From Pigmentiphaga humi (lineage in GTDB: Bacteria; Pseudomonadota; Gammaproteobacteria; Burkholderiales; Burkholderiaceae_B): DNA of 64,000 bases. This document shows positions 33,834-42,704 of the stretch, piece by piece. Every line of letters begins with the position of its first letter. The stretch's first letter is position 1. The notes under the pieces are model-generated. The model had not been told where the DNA came from. It ran no database searches and saw nothing but the letters and a program-made list of their open reading frames with translations. The stretch is from assembly GCF_900606115.1 (NCBI RefSeq), contig NZ_UWPJ01000017.1, forward strand, positions 1 through 64,000, read 5' to 3'. The translations under genes were made by a program, and so were the position numbers.

Positions 33834-34391
33834 TTACTTGGCGGCGAGCTTGTCCAGCCAGGCCACGTAGCGGGCCACGAATCCCTGGACGAACTTCGCG
33901 GTGGTTTCGTTGGTGATGCGGCCGTCGGCATCGACCAGGCCTTCGCCGTACTGGACGAAAATGCTCGGCTGAGGAAGCACCGGCACGTCGAGCGCCGACA
34001 GCACCATGCGCAGGTGTTCCTGCGCCAGCGCCGTGCCCACCTGGCTGGGCGAGGCGCCCATGATGCCGGCCGGCTTGCCGGGCCATGAACTCTTGCCCCA
34101 CGGGCGCGACCCCCAATCCAGGGCGTTCTTGAGCACGCCGGAATACGAGCGGTTGTATTCGGGCGTGAAGAACAGCAGGCCCTGGACCGATTCCACCTGC
34201 TGCTTGAATTTCACCGCGGCCTCGGGCAGCGCGCTGTCGAGATCCTGGTTGTAGAGAGGGAGTTCGCCGATGGGGATGTCCACGGCCTGCAGCGGCTGCG
34301 GCAGCAGCGCGGCGACGGCCTTGGCCAACTGGCGGTTGAAAGAATCCTTGCGAAGACTGCCGACGATGATGCCGATCCTGGTCGTGCTCAT
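33834..34391 (-). CDS. NADPH-dependent FMN reductase / quinone reductase
   Basis: Flavodoxin-like oxidoreductase of 185 residues of the ChrR/azoreductase group. The FMN phosphate loop is GSLRKDSFNRQLAKA, followed by LFFTPEYNRSYSGVLKNALDW, the family signature, and GIMGASPSQVGTALAQ. It likely reduces quinones or metals with NAD(P)H and protects against redox stress. The ATG at 34391 begins the conserved TTRIGIIVGS. It is convergent with the DUF423 gene and divergent from the endonuclease-like gene. Confidence 0.9.
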   Translation of the reverse strand: MSTTRIGIIVGSLRKDSFNRQLAKAVAALLPQPLQAVDIPIGELPLYNQDLDSALPEAAVKFKQQVESVQGLLFFTPEYNRSYSGVLKNALDWGSRPWGKSSWPGKPAGIMGASPSQVGTALAQEHLRMVLSALDVPVLPQPSIFVQYGEGLVDADGRITNETTAKFVQGFVARYVAWLDKLAAK

Positions 34392-34612
34392 GGAGATTCC
34401 AATCGAAGGGGTGGAGTGCCCGAACCTGCCGCCTGTGCGCGGGCTTGCCGGCCGGCGGCGCCGGAGCGGGAGTTGCCGTTTCATGATAGCGCAGCGGCCA
34501 TGGGCCCCGCGCGGGCACTTGTATCCGCCTGCTGCGGCAGTTTCGTGAGCCGGAAGGCGCGCCGCGCCAGGGAGCACTAAAATGGCCGCTTACCCATTCC
34601 TCGCAGTGCACG

Positions 34613-35485
34613 ATGTCCATCGTCCGGATCGTCAGCTACAACATCCATAAAGGCATGTCCGCCATGGGAGCGCGCGAATCCCTGCACGAGTTGCGGCTGG
34701 GGCTGCACGGCTTGCGGGTGGACCTGGCTTTCCTGCAGGAGGTGCAGGGGCGCAACGACCGCGCCGGGACCTTGCACGAACAGCACCAGATGCTGGCGGC
34801 GGCGCTCAAGCTGGAGGCCGCCTACGGGCGCAACGCGGTGCATCGCCATACCGACCACGGCAATGCGCTGCTGTCGCGCTTTCCCATCGTGGAACACCAG
34901 AACCAGGATATCTCCGACCATCGCCTGGAGCAGCGCGGGCTGCTGCATGCGCAGGTGGCCGTGGGCGACCACGCCGTGCATTGTTTCGTGGTCCACCTGG
35001 GGCTGTTCGCGGGCAGCCGCTCGCGCCAGCTCGATGCGCTGGTATCGCGCATCGAAGAGCTCGTGCCGGCCCAGGATCCCATTCTGATCGCCGGCGATTT
35101 CAACGACTGGACCAATGTGCTGTCGGGGGTGCTAGGCGACCGGCTGGGCCTGCACGAGGTGTTCGCCAGCGCGCCCCGGGGCAACAACGTCGAGCTGCCG
35201 CGCCTGCGCGACTCGGTGCGCATGCTCGGCCGGGTGCTGCGCGGCGGCGAGATGTGTCCCTGGCGGCCGGGCATCGGGCCGATCGCGCCGCCCAAGCTCG
35301 GGCAGGGCAACGAGCTGATGGCGCCGCGGCCGCCCCGTACTTTCCCGGCCGTGTTTCCGTGGCTGCGCCTGGATCGCATCTACCAGCGGGGCTTTTCGGT
35401 GCGCCAGGCGAGCGTGCTCTATGGCCGGCCCTGGACGCGCCTGTCCGACCACGCGCCTTTGCTTGCGGAACTGGAACTGCCCTGA
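34613..35485 (+). CDS. Endonuclease/exonuclease/phosphatase family protein
   Basis: Metal-dependent phosphodiesterase-fold protein of 290 residues. Signature elements: RIVSYNIHKG, FLQEVQGRN (Glu ligand), HRHTDHGNALLSRFP, IAGDFNDWTNV, and the C-terminal SDHAPLLAELEL. It has no signal peptide. The family covers DNases, sphingomyelinases and YbhP-like proteins; the N-terminal YNIHKG is that of the YbhP-like group, usually found near cardiolipin synthases. None is adjacent here, so the substrate is open. Confidence 0.88.
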   Translation: MSIVRIVSYNIHKGMSAMGARESLHELRLGLHGLRVDLAFLQEVQGRNDRAGTLHEQHQMLAAALKLEAAYGRNAVHRHTDHGNALLSRFPIVEHQNQDISDHRLEQRGLLHAQVAVGDHAVHCFVVHLGLFAGSRSRQLDALVSRIEELVPAQDPILIAGDFNDWTNVLSGVLGDRLGLHEVFASAPRGNNVELPRLRDSVRMLGRVLRGGEMCPWRPGIGPIAPPKLGQGNELMAPRPPRTFPAVFPWLRLDRIYQRGFSVRQASVLYGRPWTRLSDHAPLLAELELP

Positions 35486-35516
35486 GCCCGCCCGCCGCAA
35501 CGGCGCGGCGGACGGC

Positions 35517-36869
35517 TCAGGAGGCGGTTCCGCGCTTGGGCCGCGCGGCGCTGACGGCCGAGGAAGCGGCCAGGAAGACGGCGCCCAGCACCAGGCCGGT
35601 CGTGGCGCCATGCGTGGGCACGGCGGTAAAGGCCAGCGCCACCAATGCCGCGCCCAGCGCCATGCCGAACTGCCGCGCCGTCGCCTGCAGCCCGCCCGCG
35701 CCGCCGCTGCGGTGGCGCGGGGCGGCGGTCAGCATGACGCGGTTGTTGGGCGTCTGGAACGTGCCGAAGCCCATGCCGCAGACCACCATGCAGGCCATCA
35801 CCCAGCCATTGGAGATGTCGGCGGGCAGCAGCGCGACGATCAGCAGGCCGACCGCCACCAGCCCGGCGCCGGCCGAGCACAGGACGGCAGGCAGGATGGA
35901 CTCGGACAGGCGGCCGGCGATCGGCGCGGTAATGGCGACGGCCAGCGGCCAGGGCATCATCAGCATGCCGACTTCCAGCTGGCTGCGCCCCAGCACTTGC
36001 GTGAAATAGAACGGCAGCGAAATGTAGGCGATGGTCTGGCCCGAGAACGCGCAGATCGATGCGCCGACCGAAAAGGCGAACGGCCGGATGCGCAGCAGAT
36101 CGAGCGGCAGCAGCGGCGTGGCCTGCATCAGTTCGCGGCGGACCAGCAGCAGGCCGCAGACGCCGGACCCTGCCAGCAGCATCAGCGCCGAGCCGAAGTC
36201 GCTCAGCAGCCGGTCCACGCCGATCACCAGCAAGCCGAAGGTCAGGCCGCTCAGCGCGGCGCTGAGCCAGTCGAAGCGGCGCTCGGCGAGCGGCGCGTGG
36301 GGCAGGATCCGACCGCCGATGGACAGCACGAACACGCCGATGGGCACGCTGATGGCGAACAGCCACGGCCACGGGGCAATGGCCAGGATCGCCGATCCCA
36401 GCATGGGGCCGGCGGCGGACGACGTCGCCACCACCAGGGCGTTGTAGCCGATGGCCCGGCCGAATTCCTTCTGCGAATAGATGAACCGCAGCAGCGCCGG
36501 CGTGACGCTCATGACCGCGGCGGCGCCCAGCCCCTGGAACACGCGGAACCAGATCAATGCGTTGAAGTTGCCGGACAGGGCGCAGCCGGCCGCCGCGGCG
36601 GTGAATACCGCCATCCCGGCGGTGAAGACGCGGCGGTAGCCGACGATCTCGCCCAGCGACGAGAACGGCAGCAGCGCCACGACGATGGCGAGCTGGTAGG
36701 TATTGACGATCCAGACCGACTGGGCCGGCGAGATGCCCAGGTCGCGGGCGATGGACGGCAGGGCGACGTTGGTGATCGTCGCTTCCAGTACGGTCATCGC
36801 CATCGCCATCATGGTGGCGGCGAGCGCCCAGTATTTGCGGGGAGCGGGGAGTCCGTTCAGGGAGGACAT
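35517..36869 (-). CDS. MFS drug exporter, DHA2 (EmrB/QacA) type
   Basis: Inner-membrane proton-coupled efflux protein of 450 residues with about fourteen transmembrane helices. It shows the DHA2 start MTVLEATITNVALPSIA (motif D1) and motif A-like SLGEIVGYRRVF, and RLSESILPAVLCSAGAG in the second half. No membrane-fusion partner (EmrA) is adjacent. It lies downstream of the VanX-type peptidase gene on the same strand with a 53-nt gap, so co-transcription is possible. Confidence 0.9.
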   Translation of the reverse strand: MSSLNGLPAPRKYWALAATMMAMAMTVLEATITNVALPSIARDLGISPAQSVWIVNTYQLAIVVALLPFSSLGEIVGYRRVFTAGMAVFTAAAAGCALSGNFNALIWFRVFQGLGAAAVMSVTPALLRFIYSQKEFGRAIGYNALVVATSSAAGPMLGSAILAIAPWPWLFAISVPIGVFVLSIGGRILPHAPLAERRFDWLSAALSGLTFGLLVIGVDRLLSDFGSALMLLAGSGVCGLLLVRRELMQATPLLPLDLLRIRPFAFSVGASICAFSGQTIAYISLPFYFTQVLGRSQLEVGMLMMPWPLAVAITAPIAGRLSESILPAVLCSAGAGLVAVGLLIVALLPADISNGWVMACMVVCGMGFGTFQTPNNRVMLTAAPRHRSGGAGGLQATARQFGMALGAALVALAFTAVPTHGATTGLVLGAVFLAASSAVSAARPKRGTAS

Positions 36870-36922
36870 GTGCTGTTCTTGTTATGACCGTGACGTTGCG
36901 GCGCTCGCATTGGCGGCACGGT

Positions 36923-37705
36923 TCAGCGTACGGGGAAGTTGAAGTAGCTGTCGGGGTACGGCTCGCTTTCCAAGGTGTAGTGCCACCACTCCTCGGGCAG
37001 ATTGCGAAAACCGTGTCTGGCCAGCAGTGCCTTCAGGAACTGGCGATTGTGCCGGACGGCTTCGGGTAAATCAGGATTGTCGGTGTGTGACTTTACATCA
37101 AAAAGATCGAAGGGAGTTCCCATGTCGACCTCGCCGCCGGGCAGCAGCGGGCCGTGCGTGGGCAGGCCGTCGGCATGGGCGGGATCGACCGCGGCGAGGG
37201 TCAGGTCCACCGTGCTGCCCCGGCTGTGGCCGGAGCGCTCCGCGATATAGCCCAACTCCAGCAGCCGGCTCTTGTCCACGTCCGGGAAGTACTCGGCCTT
37301 GCCGGCCTGGCTTTTCGGGTCGCCGACCCAGGCGACGAAATCGTTGACGGCCGCCTGCGGGCGGTAGCAGTCGAAGATCTTCAGCGTCAGCCCCTGGGGC
37401 CGCAGCTCTTCCTGCGCGGCGCGCAGCCGCTCGGCGGCCGGCGCGGTGACGATGCAGGTCGGCGCATCGTAGCCGGCTACCGGGCGGCCCAGGAAGTTGG
37501 CCCGGCCGTGATAGCGGATGTCCAGTTGCACGGTCTGCACGACGTCGGTGAGATGGACGAAGCCGACGGGGGCGGGCGGTCCGGCTTCCTGGGCCGGGGC
37601 GGCCGGAGGGGCCAGCAGCGCGGCGGCGGCCAGGCAGGCACCGGTGGCGCGGGCCAGCGGGCGCGCCTCGGGCGGCGCGGCGGGGCCGGACGGACGGTTC
37701 TTCAT
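36923..37705 (-). CDS. D-alanyl-D-alanine dipeptidase, VanX/DdpX type
   Basis: Exported zinc dipeptidase of 260 residues, family M15D. An N-terminal signal (ATGACLAAAALLAPPAAPAQ) suggests periplasmic location. Zinc and catalytic motifs are complete: FDCYRPQAAV (Arg), SGHSRGSTVDLTL (His and Asp ligands) and LPEEWWHYTLES (catalytic Glu and third ligand His). In Gram-negative bacteria such enzymes recycle D-Ala-D-Ala as a nutrient rather than give vancomycin resistance. No van regulators are nearby. Divergent from the manganese riboswitch. Confidence 0.92.
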   Translation of the reverse strand: MKNRPSGPAAPPEARPLARATGACLAAAALLAPPAAPAQEAGPPAPVGFVHLTDVVQTVQLDIRYHGRANFLGRPVAGYDAPTCIVTAPAAERLRAAQEELRPQGLTLKIFDCYRPQAAVNDFVAWVGDPKSQAGKAEYFPDVDKSRLLELGYIAERSGHSRGSTVDLTLAAVDPAHADGLPTHGPLLPGGEVDMGTPFDLFDVKSHTDNPDLPEAVRHNRQFLKALLARHGFRNLPEEWWHYTLESEPYPDSYFNFPVR

Positions 37706-37769
37706 GCGGGCTCCTGCAACGGGACAGGCCGTATTATGCGGCGGCCGGCGGCGCGAATGCCAGTTGCGC

Positions 37770-37775
37770 TATACT
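37770..37775 (+). promoter_or_regulatory. -10 box of Mn-riboswitch transcript
   Basis: TATACT eight bases before the first conserved riboswitch base, so transcription would start at the aptamer. No clear -35 box is visible. Confidence 0.5.
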
Positions 37776-37783
37776 GCGCCGCG

Positions 37784-37890
37784 TCATTGGGGAGTAGCCG
37801 CCTCGCGCCGCCCGCGCGGGGGTCTGCGTCAACATACTTGCCTTGCGGCATGGCGCAGACGGTCCTGGACTTGGCAAGACCTTTGACCGC
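37784..37890 (+). ncRNA. yybP-ykoY (Mn2+) riboswitch
   Basis: The leader holds the two conserved metal-site loops of this class: ATTGGGGAGTAGCC at 37786-37799 and TCAACATACTTG near 37829, closed by GGCAAGACCTTTGACCG at 37873-37889. The GGGGAGUAGC...CAACAUACU...AGACCUUUGACC pattern is diagnostic. It precedes a GDT1-family exporter, a standard partner, by about 70 nt. Confidence 0.95.
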
Positions 37891-37934
37891 GCAGCACCCG
37901 GTGGGCCGGGGGCGCCGCGCGGTCATTCGGTCAA
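37883..37934 (+). promoter_or_regulatory. Competing stems, expression platform of Mn riboswitch
   Basis: GACCGCGC (37885-37892) pairs perfectly with GCGCGGTC (37917-37924), while the overlapping TTGACCG (37883-37889) pairs with CGGTCAA (37928-37934). Both use the aptamer's 3' closing strand, so they compete with each other and with the bound aptamer. The mechanism (termination or translation) is inferred. Confidence 0.6.
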
Positions 37935-37961
37935 CCGTCCGGCCCCGGAACCGTATCCATC

Positions 37962-38528
37962 ATGGAAGCCTTCCTCGTCTCGACCGGCATCGTCGCCCTG
38001 GCCGAGATCGGCGACAAAACCCAACTTCTCGCCCTGTTCCTGGCCGCCCGCTGGCGCCGGCCCTGGCCCATCATCGCCGGCATCTTCGTGGCTACCCTGG
38101 TCAACCACGGCCTTGCCGGCGCCGTGGGCGCCTGGCTGACCCAGGTCCTGGGGCCCGACGCGCTGCGCTGGATCCTGGGCATTTCCTTCATTGCCATGGC
38201 CGCCTGGATGCTGGTGCCCGACAAGCTTGAAGAAGCGCAGGCCGGAAAATGGCGGCTGGGCGTGTTCGGCACGACCGTGCTGGCTTTCTTCCTGGCCGAG
38301 ATGGGCGACAAGACCCAGATCGCCACGGTCGCCCTGGTGGCGCGCTTCCACGATTACCTGGCGGTGGTGGCCGGTACGACGCTGGGCATGATGATTGCCA
38401 ATGCGCCCGCGGTCATGCTGGGCGACAGGATGGCGCACAGGCTGCCGGTGCGGCTGGTGCACGCCGTCGCCGCGCTGATCTTCGCCTGTCTGGGCGTAGC
38501 GACGCTGCTGGGACTGTTCGGCCCGTAA
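37962..38528 (+). CDS. GDT1/TMEM165 family Mn2+ exporter
   Basis: Six-helix inner-membrane cation exporter of 188 residues (UPF0016). Two copies of the family motif E-x-G-D-K-T are present: AEIGDKTQLLALF at residues 14-26 and AEMGDKTQIATVAL at 112-125, related by internal duplication. Homologues behind yybP-ykoY riboswitches (MneA in Vibrio) export manganese, which fits the riboswitch here. The ATG lacks a strong Shine-Dalgarno sequence, consistent with control in the leader. Confidence 0.93.
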   Translation: MEAFLVSTGIVALAEIGDKTQLLALFLAARWRRPWPIIAGIFVATLVNHGLAGAVGAWLTQVLGPDALRWILGISFIAMAAWMLVPDKLEEAQAGKWRLGVFGTTVLAFFLAEMGDKTQIATVALVARFHDYLAVVAGTTLGMMIANAPAVMLGDRMAHRLPVRLVHAVAALIFACLGVATLLGLFGP

Positions 38529-38602
38529 AGGCCTAGTAGACTATCCGTATCGCTGAAGACTGAAGGACCGGCCGCGCCGGCCCGCTTACCGCCAGGAAGA
38601 TC

Positions 38603-41008
38603 ATGTCGAATTTCGTCATTCGTAAAGTCGCAGTGCTGGGCGCAGGGGTCATGGGGGCGCAGATCGCCGCGCATTGCGTCAATGCCCGCGTGCCGGTGGT
38701 GCTGTTCGACCTGCCGGCCAAGGAAGGCCCCAAGAACGGGATCGCCATCAAGGCCATCGAGAACCTGCGCAAGCTCAGCCCCGCGCCGCTGGGCGCGCCG
38801 GAACTGGCCGCGCTGATCGAGCCGGCCAATTACGAGGAAGACCTGGCCAGGCTCGGGGAGTGCGACCTGGTGATCGAGGCCATCGCCGAGCGCATGGACT
38901 GGAAGCACGACCTGTACGCCAAGGTCGCGCCGGCCATCGGTCCGCAGGCGATCTTCGCCACCAATACCTCGGGCCTGTCCATCACGGAGCTGTCCAAGGG
39001 GTTCGCGGCCGGTTTGCTGCCGCGCTTTTGCGGCGTGCATTTCTTCAATCCGCCGCGCTACATGCATTTGGTGGAGCTGATCCCCACCGCCGCGACCGAC
39101 CCGGCCATCCTCGACCGCCTGGAAGCCTTCCTGACCACCGTGCTGGGCAAGGGCGTGGTGCGCGCCAAGGACACGCCCAACTTCATCGGCAATCGCGTGG
39201 GCGTGTTCGGCCTGCTGGCGGCGATGATCGAGGCCGGGAAGTTCGGCCTGACCTACGACGTGGTCGACGACCTGACCGGCGCCAAGCTGGGCCGCGCCAA
39301 GTCGGGCACCTTCCGCACCGGCGACGTGGTCGGGCTCGATACGCTGGCGCACGTGATCAAGACCATGGAAGACTATCTGCCCGACGATCCGTTCGCCGCG
39401 CACTACGGCATGCCGCCGGTGCTGGCCGGGCTGATCGGGCAGGGGGCGCTGGGGCAGAAGAGCGGCGCGGGCTTCTTCCGCCGCCAGGGCAAGGCCATCC
39501 TGAGGCTGGATCCTACCACCGGCGACTACGTGCCGGCCGACGGCAAGGCCGACGACGCGGTCGCCAAGATCCTGAAGAACAAGGATGCCGGCCAGCGCCT
39601 GCGGGCGCTGCGCGACAGCGGGCATCCGCAGGCGCAATTCGTCTGGGCGCTGCTGCGCGACACCTTCCAGTACATCGCCGTGCACCTGGCCGACATCGCG
39701 GATACCGCGCGCGACGTGGATTTCGCGATGCGCTGGGGCTTCGGTCACGGCATCGGCCCCTTCGAGCTGTGGCAGCACGCCGGCTGGCTGGAGGTGGCGC
39801 AATGGGTGCAGGAAGACATCGACGCCGGCAAGACGCTGTCGGATGCGCCGCTGCCCGCCTGGGTCACCAGCGGGCCGGTGGCCGAGCGCGGCGGCGTTCA
39901 TGCGCCGGAAGGTTCGTGGAATCCCGCGGCCGGCCGTTTCGAGCCCCGTTCCAGCCTGCCGGTCTACGGCCGCCAGGTGTTCCGCGCGCCGCTGGCGGGC
40001 GAGGGCATCGTGCCGCTGGCCGCCGGCAAGACCGTATTCGAAGACGAGGCCATCCGCCTCTGGACGCTGGAGCGCGCCGACCTGGACGACGTGCTGATCG
40101 CTTCGTTCAAGACCAAGATGCACACCATCAGCCCGGCCGTGACGCTGGGGCTGCTGCGCGCCGTGGACCTTGCCGAGCAGGATTACCGGGGCCTGGTGAT
40201 CTGGAACGACGGCGAGCCTTTCTCCGCAGGCGCCGACCTGCAGGCCATCGTGCCGCTGTTCCTGAGCGGCGGCGTGCAGGCCGTCGCGCCCGAGGAAGAG
40301 CGCCTGCAGCAGCTGATGCTCAGGCTGCGCTACGCCCAGGTGCCGAGCGTGGCCGCGATTTCCGGGATGGCGCTGGGGGGAGGCTGCGAGCTGTCGGTCT
40401 ATTGCACCCGCCGCGTGGCGCATTTCGAATCCTATCTCGGCCTGGTCGAGGTCGGCGTCGGGCTGATCCCCGGCGGCGGCGGCCTGACCTACCTGGCGCG
40501 CCGGGCCGCGCAAGAGCATGCCGCCGCGCCCGATACGGCGCTGCTGCAGTTCCTCAAGAAGTATGCGCTGCAGGCAGCCACCGCGCAGGTGTCCAAGTCC
40601 GCGATCGAGGCGCGCCGCATGGGCTATCTGCGGGAAGACGATCCCATTGTCTTCAATGTGCACGAAGTGCTGTATACGGCCATCCGCGAAGCCCGGGCGC
40701 TCGCCGACCGCGGCTGGCGCGCGCCGTGGAAAGAAACCTTCGCCGTCGCCGGCAGCGAAGGCATCGCCACGCTGACCTCGCAACTGGTCAACATGCGCGA
40801 CGGCGGCTTCATCTCCGAGTACGACTTCCACCTGGGCAGGAAGGTTGCCGAGATCCTGTGCGGCGGAAACATCGAGGCGGGCTCCCGGGTCGACGAGCAA
40901 TGGATCATGGCGCTGGAGCGCCGGGTGTTCATGGAATTGCTGGCCGAGCCGAAGACGCAGGAGCGCTTGACGGGCATGATGCAGACGGGCAAGCCTATAA
41001 GGAATTGA
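38603..41008 (+). CDS. 3-hydroxyacyl-CoA dehydrogenase/enoyl-CoA hydratase (FadN-like)
   Basis: Bifunctional beta-oxidation enzyme of 801 residues. The NAD-binding domain is first (VAVLGAGVMGAQIAAH at residue 9), then the 3HCDH C-terminal domain (NFIGNRVGVFGLLA near 190), and an enoyl-CoA hydratase/crotonase domain in the C-terminal half (SAGADLQAIVPLF; ISGMALGGGCELSVY). This order matches Bacillus FadN and is the reverse of E. coli FadB. The thiolase gene follows 161 bp later after a repeat element, so the two form a beta-oxidation operon. Confidence 0.94.
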   Translation: MSNFVIRKVAVLGAGVMGAQIAAHCVNARVPVVLFDLPAKEGPKNGIAIKAIENLRKLSPAPLGAPELAALIEPANYEEDLARLGECDLVIEAIAERMDWKHDLYAKVAPAIGPQAIFATNTSGLSITELSKGFAAGLLPRFCGVHFFNPPRYMHLVELIPTAATDPAILDRLEAFLTTVLGKGVVRAKDTPNFIGNRVGVFGLLAAMIEAGKFGLTYDVVDDLTGAKLGRAKSGTFRTGDVVGLDTLAHVIKTMEDYLPDDPFAAHYGMPPVLAGLIGQGALGQKSGAGFFRRQGKAILRLDPTTGDYVPADGKADDAVAKILKNKDAGQRLRALRDSGHPQAQFVWALLRDTFQYIAVHLADIADTARDVDFAMRWGFGHGIGPFELWQHAGWLEVAQWVQEDIDAGKTLSDAPLPAWVTSGPVAERGGVHAPEGSWNPAAGRFEPRSSLPVYGRQVFRAPLAGEGIVPLAAGKTVFEDEAIRLWTLERADLDDVLIASFKTKMHTISPAVTLGLLRAVDLAEQDYRGLVIWNDGEPFSAGADLQAIVPLFLSGGVQAVAPEEERLQQLMLRLRYAQVPSVAAISGMALGGGCELSVYCTRRVAHFESYLGLVEVGVGLIPGGGGLTYLARRAAQEHAAAPDTALLQFLKKYALQAATAQVSKSAIEARRMGYLREDDPIVFNVHEVLYTAIREARALADRGWRAPWKETFAVAGSEGIATLTSQLVNMRDGGFISEYDFHLGRKVAEILCGGNIEAGSRVDEQWIMALERRVFMELLAEPKTQERLTGMMQTGKPIRN

Positions 41009-41105
41009 CCCCCGGGGGAATGCCCCCCCTACGCGCTTACGCGCGCCCCCCAGGGGGCGAAGCTGGCGGACCGGCGGAGCCGGATCCGCGGCTTCCTGGG
41101 TCTGA
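41006..41105 (+). repeat. Dispersed 3'-end repeat, family B copy 4
   Basis: Starts at the fadN stop codon as TGACCCCCGGGGGAATG, then CCCCCCCTACGCGCTTACGC and the core CGGACCGGCGGAGCCGGAT. It separates the dehydrogenase and thiolase genes of one operon. Confidence 0.88.
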
Positions 41106-41169
41106 ACCCGAGGCGCTTTGCGAGAAGTGTCGGGCGGGTGTAGCCGAATTTGGAACAGGAGAGGTGGTG

Positions 41170-42369
41170 ATGTCGCGACAAATCCAGGATGCCTATGTGG
41201 TGGCGGCGGTGCGGACGCCGGTGGGCAAGGCGCCGCGCGGCGCGTTGAGGACGGTGCGGCCGGACGATTTGCTGGTGCACGCGATCCGCGCGGCGCTGGC
41301 GCAGGTGCCCGGGCTGGATCCGGCGCTGATCCAGGATGTCGTCGCGGGTTGCGCGATGCCGGAGGGCGCGCAGGGGCTGAACGTGGCGCGCATCGCGGCG
41401 CTGCTGGCGGGGCTGCCGCAGAGCGTGGGCGGGGTGACGGTCAACCGCTTCTGCGCTTCCGGGCTGACGGCGATCTCGATGGCGGCGGACCGCATCCGGG
41501 TCGGCGAGGCGGACGTGATGATCGCGGCCGGCACCGAATCCATGAGCATGGTGCCGATGATGGGCTTCACCCCCTCGGTCAATCCGCGCGTGTTCGAGGG
41601 CGACGAGAACCTCGGCATCGCCTACGGCATGGGGCTGACGGCCGAGAAAGTCGCCGCGCAGTGGCACGTCTCGCGCGAGGACCAGGACGCCTTCGCGCTG
41701 GCCTCGCACCAGAAGGCGCTGGCGGCTCAGCAGTCGGGCGAGTTCGCGGACGAGATCGCCCCCATCGAGGTCGTGGCGCACGTGCCCGACCTCGACGCGC
41801 AGGCCATCGTCACGCGCCGGCGCACGCTGGCGCTCGACGAGGGGCCGCGCGCCGACACCTCCGCCGATGCGCTGGCCAGGCTCAAGCCGGCGTTCGCGGC
41901 CAAGGGCAGCGTGACCGCGGGCAACAGCTCGCAGACCTCGGACGGCGCGGGGGCCCTGATCCTGGTTTCCGAGAAAATCCTCAAGGCCTGCAACCTGGTG
42001 CCGCTGGCGCGCTTCGTCACCTTCGCGGTGCGCGGCGTGCCGCCGGAGATCATGGGCATCGGCCCGAAGGAAGCCGTGCCGGCCGCGCTGGCGCAGGCGG
42101 GGCTGTCGCAGGACGATCTCGGCTGGATCGAGTTGAACGAGGCGTTCGCCGCGCAGTCGCTGGCGGTGATCCGCGACCTCGGCCTCGACCCGGCCAAGGT
42201 CAATCCGCTGGGCGGCGCGATCGCGCTGGGGCACCCGCTCGGCGCCACCGGCGCGATACGCGCGGCCACGCTCGTGCACGGCCTGCGGCGCCGCAAGCTC
42301 AAGTACGGGATGGTGACGATGTGCGTGGGCACCGGCATGGGCGCGGCGGGAATCTTCGAGAACCTGTAG
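41170..42369 (+). CDS. Acetyl-CoA acyltransferase (beta-oxidation thiolase)
   Basis: Degradative 3-ketoacyl-CoA thiolase of 399 residues. It has the acylated cysteine in [12 protein letters not shown] (about Cys90), [13 protein letters not shown], the HPLGATGA motif (His) and the C-terminal [10 protein letters not shown] cysteine. It partners the FadN-like enzyme upstream. AGGAGAGGTGGTG supports the ATG at 41170; a very long open frame continuing upstream into the fadN region is a shadow. The repeat between the genes may lower its expression relative to fadN. Confidence 0.94.
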   Translation: MSRQIQDAYVVAAVRTPVGKAPRGALRTVRPDDLLVHAIRAALAQVPGLDPALIQDVVAGCAMPEGAQGLNVARIAALLAGLPQSVGGVTVNRFCASGLTAISMAADRIRVGEADVMIAAGTESMSMVPMMGFTPSVNPRVFEGDENLGIAYGMGLTAEKVAAQWHVSREDQDAFALASHQKALAAQQSGEFADEIAPIEVVAHVPDLDAQAIVTRRRTLALDEGPRADTSADALARLKPAFAAKGSVTAGNSSQTSDGAGALILVSEKILKACNLVPLARFVTFAVRGVPPEIMGIGPKEAVPAALAQAGLSQDDLGWIELNEAFAAQSLAVIRDLGLDPAKVNPLGGAIALGHPLGATGAIRAATLVHGLRRRKLKYGMVTMCVGTGMGAAGIFENL

Positions 42370-42395
42370 CCTCCCGGGGGGCGCAAGGAGCTTCC

Positions 42396-42704
42396 ATGAA
42401 AAAACTGAGCTTCCAGGAAATCGAACAGGCCTTGGCGCAATTGCCGGCCTGGGAACTGGACAGCGCGCGGGGCGCGATTTCCCGGCGCTATACGTTCGCG
42501 GATTTTTCCCAGGCGTTCGCCTTCATGACGCGCATCGCCCTCTACGCGGAAAAACACGACCACCATCCGGAATGGTCCAACGTCTACAACAAGGTGGACG
42601 TGACCTTGACCACCCACGACGCCGGCGGCCTGACGCAGCGCGACGTGGATTTCGCCCGCCATGCCGACGGCGTCGCGCAGGCCGGGGGCGGAGAGCGGGG
42701 ATGA
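42396..42704 (+). CDS. phhB: Pterin-4a-carbinolamine dehydratase
   Basis: Dehydrates 4a-hydroxytetrahydropterin to regenerate the cofactor used by phenylalanine hydroxylase. The 102-residue product has the complete active-site signature [20 protein letters not shown] and the late T-H-D-A-G-G-L motif. AAGGAG precedes the ATG. It lies 26 nt behind the thiolase gene and its stop overlaps phhA as ATGA. In Pseudomonas the order is phhA-phhB, so this arrangement is reversed. Confidence 0.95.
   Translation: MKKLSFQEIEQALAQLPAWELDSARGAISRRYTFADFSQAFAFMTRIALYAEKHDHHPEWSNVYNKVDVTLTTHDAGGLTQRDVDFARHADGVAQAGGGERG

Noticed and set aside
36923-37705. Vancomycin resistance determinant
   Set aside because: The VanX-type dipeptidase has a signal peptide and no vanH/vanA or vanRS neighbours; a nutritional D-Ala-D-Ala peptidase is more likely in a Gram-negative organism.
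38354-40900. An 848-codon minus-strand open frame opposite fadN
   Set aside because: His/Arg/Gly/Gln-rich shadow composition typical of antisense frames in GC-rich DNA, and no ribosome binding site.
38674-42369. A 1231-codon plus-strand open frame running through fadN into the thiolase
   Set aside because: Up to about 41100 it is out of frame with the FadN-like protein and lacks homology; only the part from the ATG at 41170 is a real protein. Not a fusion.
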